Assembly (NCBI GenBank): GCA_958298945.1
Contig: OY282608.1
Span: 82,384,806 to 82,448,805, forward strand
Source: Atherix ibis
Lineage: Eukaryota > Arthropoda > Insecta > Diptera > Athericidae
Length of the DNA: 64,000 bases
Direction of reading: 5' to 3'
A program made the position numbers and the translations under genes. Under the pieces are notes generated by a model. The model searched no databases. It saw only the letters and a list, made by a program, of their open reading frames with translations, and was not told the origin of the DNA. Shown here in pieces: positions 54,991-64,000 of this stretch; within the stretch, counting starts at the first letter, position 1; each line of letters opens with the position of its first letter.

Positions 54991-56200
54991 CAGTTTGTTT
55001 GTTTGTTGGTTTGTTGGTTTGTTGGTTTGTTGGTTTGTTCGTTTGTTCGATTGTTGGCTTTTTGGATTGTCGGTTTGTTCGTTTGTTGGTTTTTTGGTTT
55101 GTTGGTTTGTTGGTTTGTAGGTTTGTTGGTATGTTGGTTTGTTGGTTTGTTGGTTTGTTGATTTGTTGGTTTTTTGGTTTGTTGGTTTGGTAGTTTGGTG
55201 GTTTGTTGATTTGTTCGTTTGTTGGTTTATTGGTTTGTTGGTTTGTTGGTTTGTTGGTTTGTTGGTTGGGTTGTTTGGTGGTTTGTTGATTTGTTCGTTT
55301 GTTGGTTTGTTGGTTTGTTGGTTTGTTGGTTCGTTGGTTTGTTGGTTTGTTGGTTTGTTGGTTTGTTGGTTTGTTGGTTTGTTGGTTTGTTGGTTTGTTG
55401 GTTTGTTGGTTTGTTGGCTTGTTGGTTTGTTTGTTTGTTGGCTTGTTGGTTTGTTGGCTTATTGGTTTAATGGTTTGTTGGTTTGTTGTTTTGTTGGTTT
55501 TTTGGTTTGTTGTTTTGTTGGTTTGTTGGTTTGTTGGTTTGTTCGTTTGTTTGTTTGTTGGTTTGTTCTTTTGTTGGTATGTTGGTTTGTTGGTTTGTTG
55601 GCTTGTTCGTTTGTTGGTTTGTCGGTTTGTTGGTTTGTTCGTTCGTTGGTTTATTCGTTTGTTTGTTTGTTGGTTTTTGGTTTGTTGGTTTGTTGGTTTG
55701 TTGGTTTCTTGGTTTGTTGGTTTGTTGGTTTGTTGGTTTGTTGGTTTGTTGGTTTGTTTATTTTTTGGCTTGTTGGCTTGTTGGTTTGTTAGTTTGTTTG
55801 TTTGTTGGTTTGTTGGTTTGTTGGTTTGTTGGTTTGTTGGTTTGTTCGTTTGTTCGATTGTTGGCTTGTTGGATTGTTGGTTTGTTCGTTTGTTGGTTTT
55901 TTGGTTTGTTGGTTTGTTGGTTTGTGGGTTTGTTGGTATGTTGGTTTGTTGGTTTGTTAGTTTGTTGGTTTGTTGGTTTTTTGGTTTGTTGGTTTGGTAG
56001 TTTGGTGGTTTGTTGATTTGTTCGTTTGTTGGTTTGTTGGTTTGTTGGTTTGTTGGTTTGTTAGTTTGTTGGTTTGGTTGTTTGGTGGTTTGTTGATTTG
56101 TTCGTTTGTTGGTTTGTTGGTTTGTTGGTTTGTTGGTTCGTTGGTTTGTTGGTTTGTTGGTTTGTTGGTTTGTTGGTTTGTTGGTTTGTTGGTTTGTTGG
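54990..56200 (+). repeat. 0.81-kb repeat with the last GGTAGTTTGGTGG cassettes
   Basis: CGTTTGTTCGATTGTTGGC (about 55,040/55,846), GTTGGTATG and GGTAGTTTGGTGG (55,189/55,996) recur 806-807 bp apart. Each is followed about 80 bp later by a degenerate GGTTGTTTGGTGG (about 55,268/56,075). The period is not a multiple of 8, so the copies differ in octamer register. These are the rightmost family B cassettes in the window. Confidence 0.75.
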
Positions 56201-57000
56201 TTTGTTGGCTTGTTGGCTTGTTGGTTTGTTTGTTTGTTGGCTTGTTGGTTTGTTGGCTTATTGGTTTGTTGGTTTGTTGGTTTGTTGTTTTGTTGGTTTT
56301 TTGGTTTGTTGTTTTGTTGGTTTGTTGGTTTGTTGGTTTGTTGGTTTGTTCGTTTGTTGGTTTGTTGGTTTGTTCTTTTGTTGGTATGTTGGTTTGTTGG
56401 TTTGTTGGCTTGTTCGTTTGTTGGTTTGTCGGTTTGTTGGTTTGTTCGTTCGTTGGTTTATTCGTTTGTTTGTTTGTTGGTTTGTTCGTTTTTTTGGTTT
56501 GTTGGTTACTTGGTTTGTTCGTTTGTTGGTTTGTTGGTTTTGTTGGTTTGTTGGTTTGTTGGTTTGTTCGTTTGTTGGCTTGTTGGTTTGTTGGTTTGTT
56601 GGTTTGTTCGTTTGTTGGTTTTCTGGTTTGTTGGCTTGTTGGTTTGTTGGTTTGTTGGCTTGTTGGTTTGTTGGTTTGTTGGTTGTTGGCTTGTTGCTTT
56701 GTTGGTTTGTTGGTTTGTTGGTTTGTTGGTTTGTTAGTTTGTTGGTTTGTTTGTTTGTTGGTTTGTTGGTTTATTGGTTTGTTGGTTTGTTTGTTTGTTG
56801 GTTTGTTGGTTTATTGGTTTGTTCGTTTGTTGGTTTTCTGGTTTGTTGGCTTGTTGGTTTGTTGGTTTGTTGGCTTGTTGGTTTGTTGGTTTGTTGGTTT
56901 GTTGGTTTGTTGTTTTGTTGGTTTGTTGGTTTGTTGGTTAATTTGTTTGTTGGTTTGTTGGTTTGTTGGTTTGTTGGTTTGTTGGTTTGTTGGTTTGTTG
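56200..57000 (+). repeat. Mixed block after the 0.81-kb repeat
   Basis: It has GTTGTTTTGTTGG units, CTTTTGTTGGTATG (about 56,375), GGTTACTT (56,504) next to a CGTTTTTTTGG unit (about 56,488), GGTTTTGTTGG (about 56,536) and two GGTTTTCTGG units (about 56,617 and 56,832) spaced 216 bp, or 27 octamers. The two GGTTTTCTGG units mark a small local duplication. Confidence 0.55.
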
Positions 57001-57170
57001 GTTTGTTGGTTTGTTGCTTTTTGTTGGTTTATTAATTGTTTGGTTTGTTGGTTTGTTGAGTTGTTCGTTTGTTGGTTTGTTGGTTTGTTGGTTTGTTGGT
57101 TTGTTGGTTTGTTGGCTTGTTGGTTTATTAATTGTTTGGTTTGTTGGTTTGTTGAGTTGTTCGTTTGTTG
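57001..57170 (+). repeat. 96-bp tandem duplication with ATTAATTGTTTGG
   Basis: ATTAATTGTTTGG followed by GTTGAGTTGTTCG occurs at 57,031 and again at 57,127, 96 bp (12 octamers) later. GAGTTG also occurs at about 890 near the left end; the ATTAATTGTTTGG form I saw only here. The duplication is small and nearly identical, hence recent. Confidence 0.8.
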
Positions 57171-58430
57171 GTTTGTTGGTTTGTTGGTTTGTTGGTTTGT
57201 TGGTTTGTTAGTTTGTTGGTTTGTTGGTTTATTTGTTTGTTGGTTTGTTGGTTTGTTGGTTTGTTGGTTTGTTGGGTCATTTGTTTGTTGGTTTGTTGGT
57301 TTGTTGGCTTGTTGGTTTATTGGTTTGTTGGTTTGTTGGTTTGTTGGTTTGTTGGTTTGTTCGTTTGTTGGCTTGTTGGTTTGTTGGCTTGTTGGCTTGT
57401 TGGTTTGTTGGTTTGTTGGTTTGTTGGTTTGTTGGTTTGTTGGTTTGTTGGTTTGTTGGTTTGTTGGTTTGTTGGTTTGTTGGTTTGTTGGTTTGTTGGT
57501 TTGTTGGTTTGTTGGTTTGTTGGTTTGTTGGTTTGTTGGTTTGTTGGTTTGTTGGTTTGTTGGTTTGTTTGTTTGTTGGTTTGTTGGTTTGTTGGTTTGC
57601 TGGTTTGTTGGTTTGTTGGTTTGTTGGTTTGTTGGTTTGCTGGTTTGTTGGTTTGTTGGTTTGTTGGTTTGTTAGTTTTGTTGGTTTGTTGGTTTGTTGG
57701 TTTGTTGGTTTGTTGGTTTGTTCGTTTGTCGGTTTGTTGGTTTGTTGGTTTGTTGGTTTGTTGGTTTGTTGGCTTATTTGTTTGTTGGTTTGTTGGTTTG
57801 TTGGCTTGTTGGTTTGTTCGTTTCTTGGTTTGTTGGTTTGTTGGTTTGTTCGTTTGTTGGTTTGCTTGTTTGTTGGTTTGTTGGTTTTTGGTTTATTTTT
57901 TGTTGGTTTGTTGGTTTGTTGGTTTGTTATTTTGTTGGTTTGTTGGTTTGTTGGTTTGTTGGTTTGTTCGTTTGTTGGTTTGTTGGTTTGTTGGTTTGCT
58001 GATATGTTGGATTGTTGGTTTGTTGGTTTGTTGGTTTGTTCGATTGTTGGTTTGTTGGTTTGTTGGTTTGTTCGTTTGTTGGTTTTTTGGTTTGTTGGTT
58101 TGTTTGTTTGTTTGTTTGTTGGTTTGTTGGTTTGTTCGTTCGTTGGTTTGTTGGTTTGTTGATTTGTTTGTTTGTTGGATTGTTGGATTGTTGGTTACTT
58201 GGTATGTTCGTTTGTTGGCTTGTTGGTTTGTTGGCTTATTGGCTTGTTGGTTTGTTGGTTTGTTGATTTCTTGGTTTGTTGGTTTGTTAGTTTGTTGGTT
58301 TGTTGGTTTGTTGGTTTGTTGGTTTGTTGGTTTGCTGGTTTGTTGGTTTGTTGGTTTGTTAGTTTTGTTGGTTTGTTGGTTTGTTGGTTTGTTGGTTTGT
58401 TGGTTTGTTGGTTGTTGGTTTGTTGGTTTG
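57171..58430 (+). repeat. Family A' block with TTAGTTTTGTTGG, third copy
   Basis: A long nearly canonical run (57,388-57,568) is followed by TTAGTTTTGTTGG (about 57,671), GGCTTATTTG (about 57,771), a T-rich cassette (57,887), TTTGCTGATATG (about 57,996), CGATTG (about 58,040) and GGTTACTT (58,193). It then meets a second TTAGTTTTG (about 58,358). A GGGTCATTTG unit (about 57,273) resembles GGTTCATTTG at about 54,127. Confidence 0.65.
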
Positions 58431-59611
58431 TTGATTAGTTCGTTTGTTGGTTTGTTGTTTTGTTGGTTTGTTGGTTTGTTGGTTTGTTCGTTTGTTGGTT
58501 TGTTGGTTTGTTCGTTTGTTGGTATGTTGGTTTGTTGGTTTATTCGTTTGTTGGTTTGTTCGTTCGTTGGTTTTTTGGTTTGTTGGTTTGTTGGTTTGTT
58601 TGTTTGTTGGTTTCTTGGTTTCTTGGTTTGTTGGGTTGTTGGTTACTTGGTTTGTTGGTTTGTTGGTTTGTTGATTTGTTGGTTCGTTCGTTTGTTGGTT
58701 TGTTGGTTTTTTGGTTTGTTGGTTTGTTGGTTTGTTGGTTTGTTGGTTTGTTGGTTTGTTGGTTTGTTGGCTGGTTGGTTTGGTGGTTTGTTGGTTACTT
58801 GGTTTGCTGGTTTGTTCGTTTTTTGGTTTGTTGGTTTGTTGGTCTGTTGGTTTGTTGGTTTGTTGGTTTGTTGGTTTGCTTGTTTGTTGGTTTGTTGGTT
58901 TGTTGGTTTGTTGGTTTGTTCGATTGTTGGTTTGTTGGTTTGTTGGTTTGTTCGTTTGTTGGTTTTTTGGTTTGTTGCTTTGTTTGTTTGTTTGTTTGTT
59001 GGTTTGTTGGTTTGTTCGTTCGTTGGTTTGTTGGTTTGTTGATTTGTTTGTTTGTTGGATTGTTGGATTGTTGGTTACTTGGTTTGTTTGTTTGTTGGTT
59101 TGTTGGTTTGTTGGTTTGTTGGTTTGTTCGTTTGTTGGCTTGTTGGTTTGTTGGCTTATTGGCTTGTTGGTTTGTTGGTTTGTTGGTTTCTTGGTTTGTT
59201 GGTTTGTTAGTTTGTTGGTTTGTTGGTTTGTTGGTTTGTTGGTTTGTTGGTTTGCTGGTTTGTTGGTTTGTTGGTTTGTTAGTTTTGTTGGTTTGTTGGT
59301 TTGTTGGTTTGTTGGTTTGTTGGTTTGTTGGTTTGTTCGTTTGTTGGTTTGTGGTTTGTTGGTTTGTTGGTTTGTTGGTTTGTTGGTTTGTTGGTTTGAT
59401 GGCTTATTTGTTTGTTGGTTTTTGGCTGGTTGGTTTGTTGGTTTCTTGGTTTGTTGGCTTGTTGGTTTGTTCGTTTGTTGGTTTGCTTGTTTGTTGGTTT
59501 GTTGGTTTTTGGTTTATTTTTTGTTGGTTTGTTGGTTTGTTGGTTTGTTGGTTTGTTGTTTTGTTGGTTTGTTGGTTTGTAGGTTTGTTGGTTTGTTGGT
59601 TTGTTGGTTTG
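58431..59611 (+). repeat. 1,181-bp tandem repeat, copy 1
   Basis: Starts at GTTGATTAGTTCG (about 58,431). It has GTTGGTATG, GGTTACTT (58,641), its partner (58,793) and GGCTGGTTGGTTTGGTGG between them. The start recurs 1,181 bp later, and marker pairs such as 58,641/59,822 and 58,793/59,974 keep the same offset. 1,181 is not a multiple of 8, so at least one non-octamer unit lies within the copy; one candidate is GTTTGTGGTTTG (about 59,345). Confidence 0.8.
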
Positions 59612-60450
59612 TTGATTAGTTCGTTTGTTGGTTTGTTGTTTTGTTGGTTTGTTGGTTTGTTGGTTTGTTCGTTTGTTGGTTTGTTGGTTTGTTCGTTTGT
59701 TGGTATGTTGGTTTGTTGGTTTATTCGTTTGTTGGTTTGTTCGTTCGTTGGTTTTTTGGTTTGTTGGTTTGTTGGTTTGTTTGTTTGTTGGTTTCATGGT
59801 TTCTTGGTTTGTTGGGTTGTTGGTTACTTGGTTTGTTGGTTTGTTGGTTTGTTGATTTGTTGGTTCGTTCGTTTGTTGGTTTGTTGGTTTTTTGGTTTGT
59901 TGGTTTGTTGGTTTGTTGGTTTGTTGGTTTGTTGGTTTGTTGGTTTGTTGGCTGGTTGGTTTGGCGGTTTGTTGGTTACTTGGTTTGCTGGTTTGTTCGT
60001 TTTTTGGTTTGTTGGTTTGTTGGTCTGTTGGTTTGTTGGTTTGTTGGTTTGTTGGTTTGCTTGTTTGTTGGTTTGTTGGTTTTTGGTTTATTTTTTGTTG
60101 GTTTGTTGGTTTGTTGTTTTGTTGGTTTCTTGGTTTGTTGGGTTGTTGGTTACTTGGTTTGTTGGTTTGTTGGTTTGTTGATTTGTTGGTTCGTTCGTTT
60201 GTTGGTTTGTTGGTTTTTTGGTTTGTTGGTTTGTTGGTTTGTTGGTTTGTTGGTTTGTTGGTTTGTTGGTTTGTTGGTTTGTTGGCTGGTTGGTTTGGTG
60301 GTATGTTGGTTACTTGGTTTGCTGGTTTGTTCGTTTTTTGGTTTGTTGGTTTGTTGGTCTGTTGGTTTGTTGGTTTGTTGGTTTGTTGGTTTGCTTGTTT
60401 GTTGGTTTGTTGGTTTTTGGTTTATTTTTTGTTGGTTTGTTGGTTTGTTG
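59612..60450 (+). repeat. 1,181-bp repeat copy 2 with a nested 326-bp duplication
   Basis: The second copy carries GGTTTCATGG (about 59,791) for GGTTTCTTGG and TTTGGCGG (about 59,961) for TTTGGTGG. Its GGTTACTT pair (59,822/59,974) and the following T-rich cassette (60,085) are repeated 326-334 bp later (60,148/60,308; 60,417). So a 0.33-kb piece was duplicated inside it after the 1,181-bp duplication. The junction runs through GTTTTGTTGGTTTCTTGG at about 60,116. Confidence 0.8.
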
Positions 60451-62900
60451 TTTTGTTGGTTTGTTGGTTTGTTGGTTTGTTGGTCTGTTGGTTTGTTGGC
60501 TTGTTGGCTTGTTGGTTTGTTGGTTTGTTGGTTTGTTGGTTTGTTGGTTTGTTGGTTTGTTGGTTTAATAGTTTATTGGTTTATTGGTTTGTTGGTTTGT
60601 TGGTTTGTTGGTGTATTGGTTGGTTGGCTTGTTGGTTTGTTGGTTTGTTGGCTTGTGTTGTTGTTGGTTTGTTGGTTTGTTCGTTTGTTGGTTTGTTGGT
60701 TTGTTGGTTTGTTGGTTTTTGGTTTATTTTTTTGTTGGTTTGTTGGCTTGTTAGTTTGTTGGATTGTTGGTTTGCTGGTTTGTTTGTTTGTTGGTTTGTT
60801 GGTTTGTTGGTTTGTTGGTTTGTTCGTTTGTTGGTTTGTTGGTTTGTTGGTTTGTTGGTTTGTTGGTTTGTTGGCTTGTTGGTTTGTTGGTTTGTTGGTT
60901 TGTTGGCTTGTTGGTTTGTTGGTTTGTTGGTTTGTTGGTTTGTTGGTTTGTTGGTTTGTTGGTTTATTTGTTTATTGGTTTGTTGGTTTGTTGGTTTGTT
61001 GGTTTATTGGTTGGTTGGCTTGTTGGTTTGTTGGTTTGTTGGCTTGTTGGTTTGTTGGTTTGTTGGTTTGTTCGTTTGTTGGTTTGTTGGTTTGTTGGTT
61101 AGTTGGTTTGCTGGTTTGTTTGTTTTTTGGCTTGTTGGCTTGTTGGTTTGTTGGTTTGTTGGCTTGTTGCTTTGTTGGTTTGGTGGTTTGTTAGTTTGTT
61201 CGTTTGTTGGTTTGTTGGTTTGTTGGTTTGTTGGTTTGTTGGTTTGTTGGTTTTCGTTTTATTTTTTTGTTGGTTTGTTGACTTGTGGTTTGTTGGATTG
61301 TTGGTTTGTTGGTTTGTTTGTTTGTTGGTTTGTTGGTTTGTTGGTTTGTTCGTTTGCTGGTTTGTTGGTTTGTTGGTTTGTTGGTTTCTTGGTTTGTTGG
61401 CTTGTTGGTTTGTTGGTTTGTTGGTTTGTTGGCTTGTTAGTTTGTTGGTTTGTTGGTTTGTTGGTTTGTTGGTTTTTTGGTTTGTTGGTTTGTTGGTTTG
61501 TTGGTTTATTTGTTTATTTGTTTATTTGTTTACTGGTTTGTTAGTTTGTTGGTTTGATGGCTTATTGGTTGGTTGGCTTGTTGGTTTGTTGGTTTGTTGG
61601 CTTGTTGGTTTGTTGGTTTGTTGGTTTGTTCGTTTGTTCGTTTGTTGGTTTGATGGTTTGTTGGTTTGCTGGTTTGTTTGTTTTTTGGCTTGTTGGCTTG
61701 TTGGTTTGTTGGTTTGTTGGCTTGTTGCTTTGTTGGTTTGTTAGTTTGTTGGTTTGTTGGTTTGTTGGTTTGTTGGTTTGTTAGTTTGTTGGTTTGTTTG
61801 TTTGTTGATTTGTTGGTTTATTGGTTTGTTGATTTGTTTGTTTGTTGGTTTGTTGGTTTGCTGGTTTGTTCGTTTGTTGGTTTTTTGGTTTGTTGGCTTG
61901 TTGGCTTGTTGGTTTGTTGGTTTGTTGGCTTGTTCGCTTGTTGGTTTGTTGGTTTGTTGTTTTGTTGGTTTGTTGGTTTGTTGGTTTATTTGTTTGTTGG
62001 TTTGTTTGTTTGTTGGTTTGTTTGTTTGTTTATTTGTTGGTTTGTTGGTTTGTTGGTTTGTTGGTTTGTTAGTTTGTTGGCTTGTTGGCTTGTTGGTTTG
62101 TTGGTTTGTTGGTTTGTTGGTTTGTTCGTTTGTTTGTTTGTTGGTTTGTTGGTTTGTTGGTTTGTTGGCTTGTTGGCTTGTTGGTTTGTTGGTTTGTTGG
62201 TTTGTTGGTTTGTTGGTTTGTTGGTTTGTTGGTTTGTTGGTTTGTTGGTTTGTTGGTTTGTTGGTTTGTTGGTTTATTGGTTTGTTGGTTTGTTTGTTTG
62301 TTGGTTTGTTGGTTTGCTGGTTTGTTCGTTTGTTGGTTTTTTGGTTTGCTGGCTTGTTGACTTGTTGGTTTGTTGGTTTTTGGCTTGTTCGTTTGTTGGT
62401 TTGTTGGTTTGTTGTTTTGTTGGTTTGTTGGTTTGTTGGTTTATTTGTTTGTTGGTTTGTTTGTTTGTTTGTTTGTTGGTTTGTTGGTTTGTTGGTTTGT
62501 TGGTTTGTTGGTTTGTTGGTTTGTTGGCTTGTTGGCTTGTTGGTTTGTCGGTTTGTTGGTTTGTTGGTTTCTTCGTTTGTTGGTTTGTTGGTTTGTTGGT
62601 TTGTTGGCTTTTTGGCTTGTTGGTTTGTTGGTTTGTTGGTTTGTTGGTTTGTTGGTTTGTTGGTTTGTTGGTTTGTTGGTTTGTTGGTTTGTTGGTTTGT
62701 TGATTTGTTGGTTTGTTGGTTTGCTGGTTTGTTTGTTTTTTGGCTTGTTGGCTTGTTGGTTTGTTGGTTTGTTGGCTTGTTGGTTTGTTGGTTTGTTGGT
62801 TTGTTGGTTTGTTGGTTTGTTGGTTTGTTGGTTTATTTGTTTATTGGTTTATTGGTGTGTTGGTTTGTTGGTTTGTTGGTTTATTGGTTGGTTGGCTTGT
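60450..62900 (+). repeat. Family A-type 2.3-kb repeat, copy 1
   Basis: Contains TTTAATAGTTTATTGG (about 60,565), GGTGTATTGG (about 60,610), GGCTTGTGTTGTTG (about 60,650), T-rich cassettes (60,717; 61,250 with TTTTCG), TTTATTTGTTTACTGG (about 61,520) and TTTGATGG (about 61,553). All but the first recur 2.27-2.30 kb later, or have a close counterpart there. The middle (61.7-62.7 kb) holds two or three related copies of a GCTGGTTTGTTCG to TTGTTTTGTTGG cassette. Confidence 0.7.
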
Positions 62901-64000
62901 TGGTTTGTTGGTTTGTTGGCTTGTGTTGTTGTTGGTTTGTTGGTTTGTTCGTTTGTTGGTTTGTTGGTTTTTGGTTTATTATTTTGTTGGTTTGTTGGCT
63001 TGTTGGTTTGTTGGATTGTTGGTTTGCTGGTTTGTTTGTTTGTTGGTTTGTTGGTTTGTTGGTTTGTTCGTTTGTTGGTTTCTTGGTTTGTTGGTTTGTT
63101 GGTTTGTTGGTTTGTTGGCTTGTTGGTTTGTTGGTTTGTTGGTTTGTTGGCTTGTTGGTTTGTTGGTTTGTTGGTTTGTTGGTTTGTTGGTTTGTTGCTT
63201 TGGTGGTTTGTTGGTTTGTTGGTTTGTTGGTTTATTTGTTTATTGGTTTGTTGGTTTGTTGGTTTGTTGGTTTATTGGTTGGTTGGCTTGTTGGTTTGTT
63301 GGTTTGTTGGCTTGTTGGTTTATTGGTTTGTTGGTTTGTTCGTTTGTTGGTTTGTTGGTTTGTTGGTTTGTTGGTTTGTTGGTTTGCTGGTTTGTTTGTT
63401 TTTTGGCTTGTTGGCTTGTTGGTTTGTTGGTTTGTTGGCTTGTTGCTTTGTTGGTTTGGTGGTTTGTTAGTTTGTTCGTTTGTTGGTTTGTTGGTTTGTT
63501 GGTTTGTTTGTTTGTTGGTTTGTTGGTTTGTTGGTTTGTTGGTTTTCGGTTTATTTTTTTGTTGGTTTGTTGGCTTGTTGGTTTGTTGGATTGTTGGTTT
63601 GTTGGTTTGTTTGTTTGTTGGTTTGTTAGTTTGTTGGTTTGTTCGTTTGTTGGTTTTTTGATTTGTTGGTTTGTTGGTTTGTTGGCTTGTTGGTTTGTTG
63701 GTTTGTTGGTTTGTTGGCTTGTTAGTTTGTTGGTTTGTTGGTTTGTTGGTTTGTTGGTTTGTTGGTTTGTTGGTTTGTTGGTTTGTTGGTTTGTTGGTTT
63801 GTTGGTTTATTTGTTTATTTGTTTATTTGTTTACTGGTTTGTTAGTTTGTTGGTTTGATGGTTTATTGGTTGGTTGGCTTGTTGGTTTGTTGGTTTGTTG
63901 GCTTGTTAGTTTGTTGGTTTGTTGGTTTTTTCGTTTGTTCGTTTGTTGGTTCGATGGTTTGTTGGTTTGCTGGTTTGCTGGTTTGTTTGTTTTTTGGCTT
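62901..64000 (+). repeat. Family A-type 2.3-kb repeat, copy 2, cut by the window end
   Basis: GGCTTGTGTTGTTG (about 62,918), T-rich cassettes (62,966 with TTATTATTTTG; 63,542 with TTTTCGG), TTTATTTGTTTACTGG (about 63,821) and TTTGATGG (about 63,854) follow the order of the preceding copy. The array continues past the right edge. Confidence 0.75.

Larger units (their letters stand above)
1..64000 (+). repeat. Giant octanucleotide satellite array, unit GGTTTGTT
   Basis: The window is made entirely of the 8-bp unit GGTTTGTT and its one- or two-base variants, head to tail in one orientation. The top strand is almost only G and T; A and C appear only as variant positions. Common variants are changes of base 1 (CGTTTGTT, TGTTTGTT, AGTTTGTT), base 2 (GATTTGTT), base 3 (GGCTTGTT, GGATTGTT), base 5 (GGTTCGTT, GGTTGGTT), base 6 (GGTTTATT, GGTTTCTT, GGTTTTTT) and base 7 (GGTTTGCT). 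No flanking unique DNA is present, so the array exceeds 64 kb at one or both ends. No gene, RNA or transposon can be supported anywhere. A eukaryotic satellite is the best reading; the species and chromosomal position cannot be told. Confidence 0.98.

Noticed and set aside
1..64000. CRISPR array
   Set aside because: Repeats are directly adjacent 8-mers without unique spacers, and no cas-like gene is present.
1..64000. Working telomere
   Set aside because: The sequence is heterogeneous and organised in higher-order repeats with internal duplications, unlike telomerase-made repeats. GGTTTGTT matches no telomere unit I know.
1..64000. Three-layer G-quadruplex arrays
   Set aside because: GGG is rare and never regularly spaced. 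Only GG pairs recur, so only weak two-layer structures are conceivable.

Overview
The whole 64 kb window is one uninterrupted tandem-repeat array. The basic unit is the octanucleotide GGTTTGTT (complement AACAAACC), always in the same orientation, with the G/T-rich strand on top. I see no unique sequence, gene, RNA gene, transposon, CRISPR array, promoter or terminator, and neither array edge lies in the window. The array is therefore longer than 64 kb and its flanks are unknown. A simple array of this length points to a eukaryotic satellite or heterochromatic block (inference). Nothing in the sequence identifies the species.

The array is not uniform. Variant octamers (GGCTTGTT, CGTTTGTT, TGTTTGTT, GGTTTATT, GGATTGTT, GGTTACTT, GGTTCGTT, GGTATGTT, GGTTGGTT, GATTTGTT and others) and a few non-8-bp cassettes recur in fixed order. 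They build higher-order repeats of about 0.3 to 2.3 kb, and these are themselves copied as 7-8 kb blocks. The layout falls into domains. (1) About 1-20.3 kb, family A: paired GGTTACTT units, GGTTGGTT-bearing cassettes, periods of about 1.6 and 2.3 kb, and a block copied 8.17 kb downstream. (2) About 20.3-41.0 kb, family B: TTTATTTTTTGG cassettes and GGTAGTTTGGTGG cassettes, with a period of about 1.8 kb (1,824, 1,816, 1,799 and a shortened 1,352). It includes a near-perfect 1,824-bp tandem duplication at 20.88-24.55 kb. (3) About 41.05-42.5 kb: an island of family A-like sequence matching 18.95-20.3 kb. (4) About 42.5-53 kb: family B again, with a 1,792-bp duplication and a mixed 47.5-52 kb stretch. 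(5) About 53-60.45 kb: a domain where family A markers return, partly mixed with family B, with repeats of about 0.9, 0.8, 1.18 and 0.33 kb. (6) About 60.45-64 kb: a 2.3-kb family A-type repeat.

The unit contains no stop codon in any frame and three units equal 24 bp. All three forward frames therefore read the same hydrophobic octapeptide (G-L-L-V-C-W-F-V) and the reverse frames read N-K-P-T-N-Q-Q-T. The long open frames follow from the repeat arithmetic and are not annotated as genes.

The most unusual points are the several-level higher-order organisation on an 8-bp unit, the very recent-looking 1,824-bp duplication, recurring cassettes followed by the longest pure tracts, and one perfect 15-bp fold-back (45,368-45,404), the only place where the C/A strand appears on top. 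Duplication boundaries lie inside repeats and are approximate. All comparisons were made by eye.
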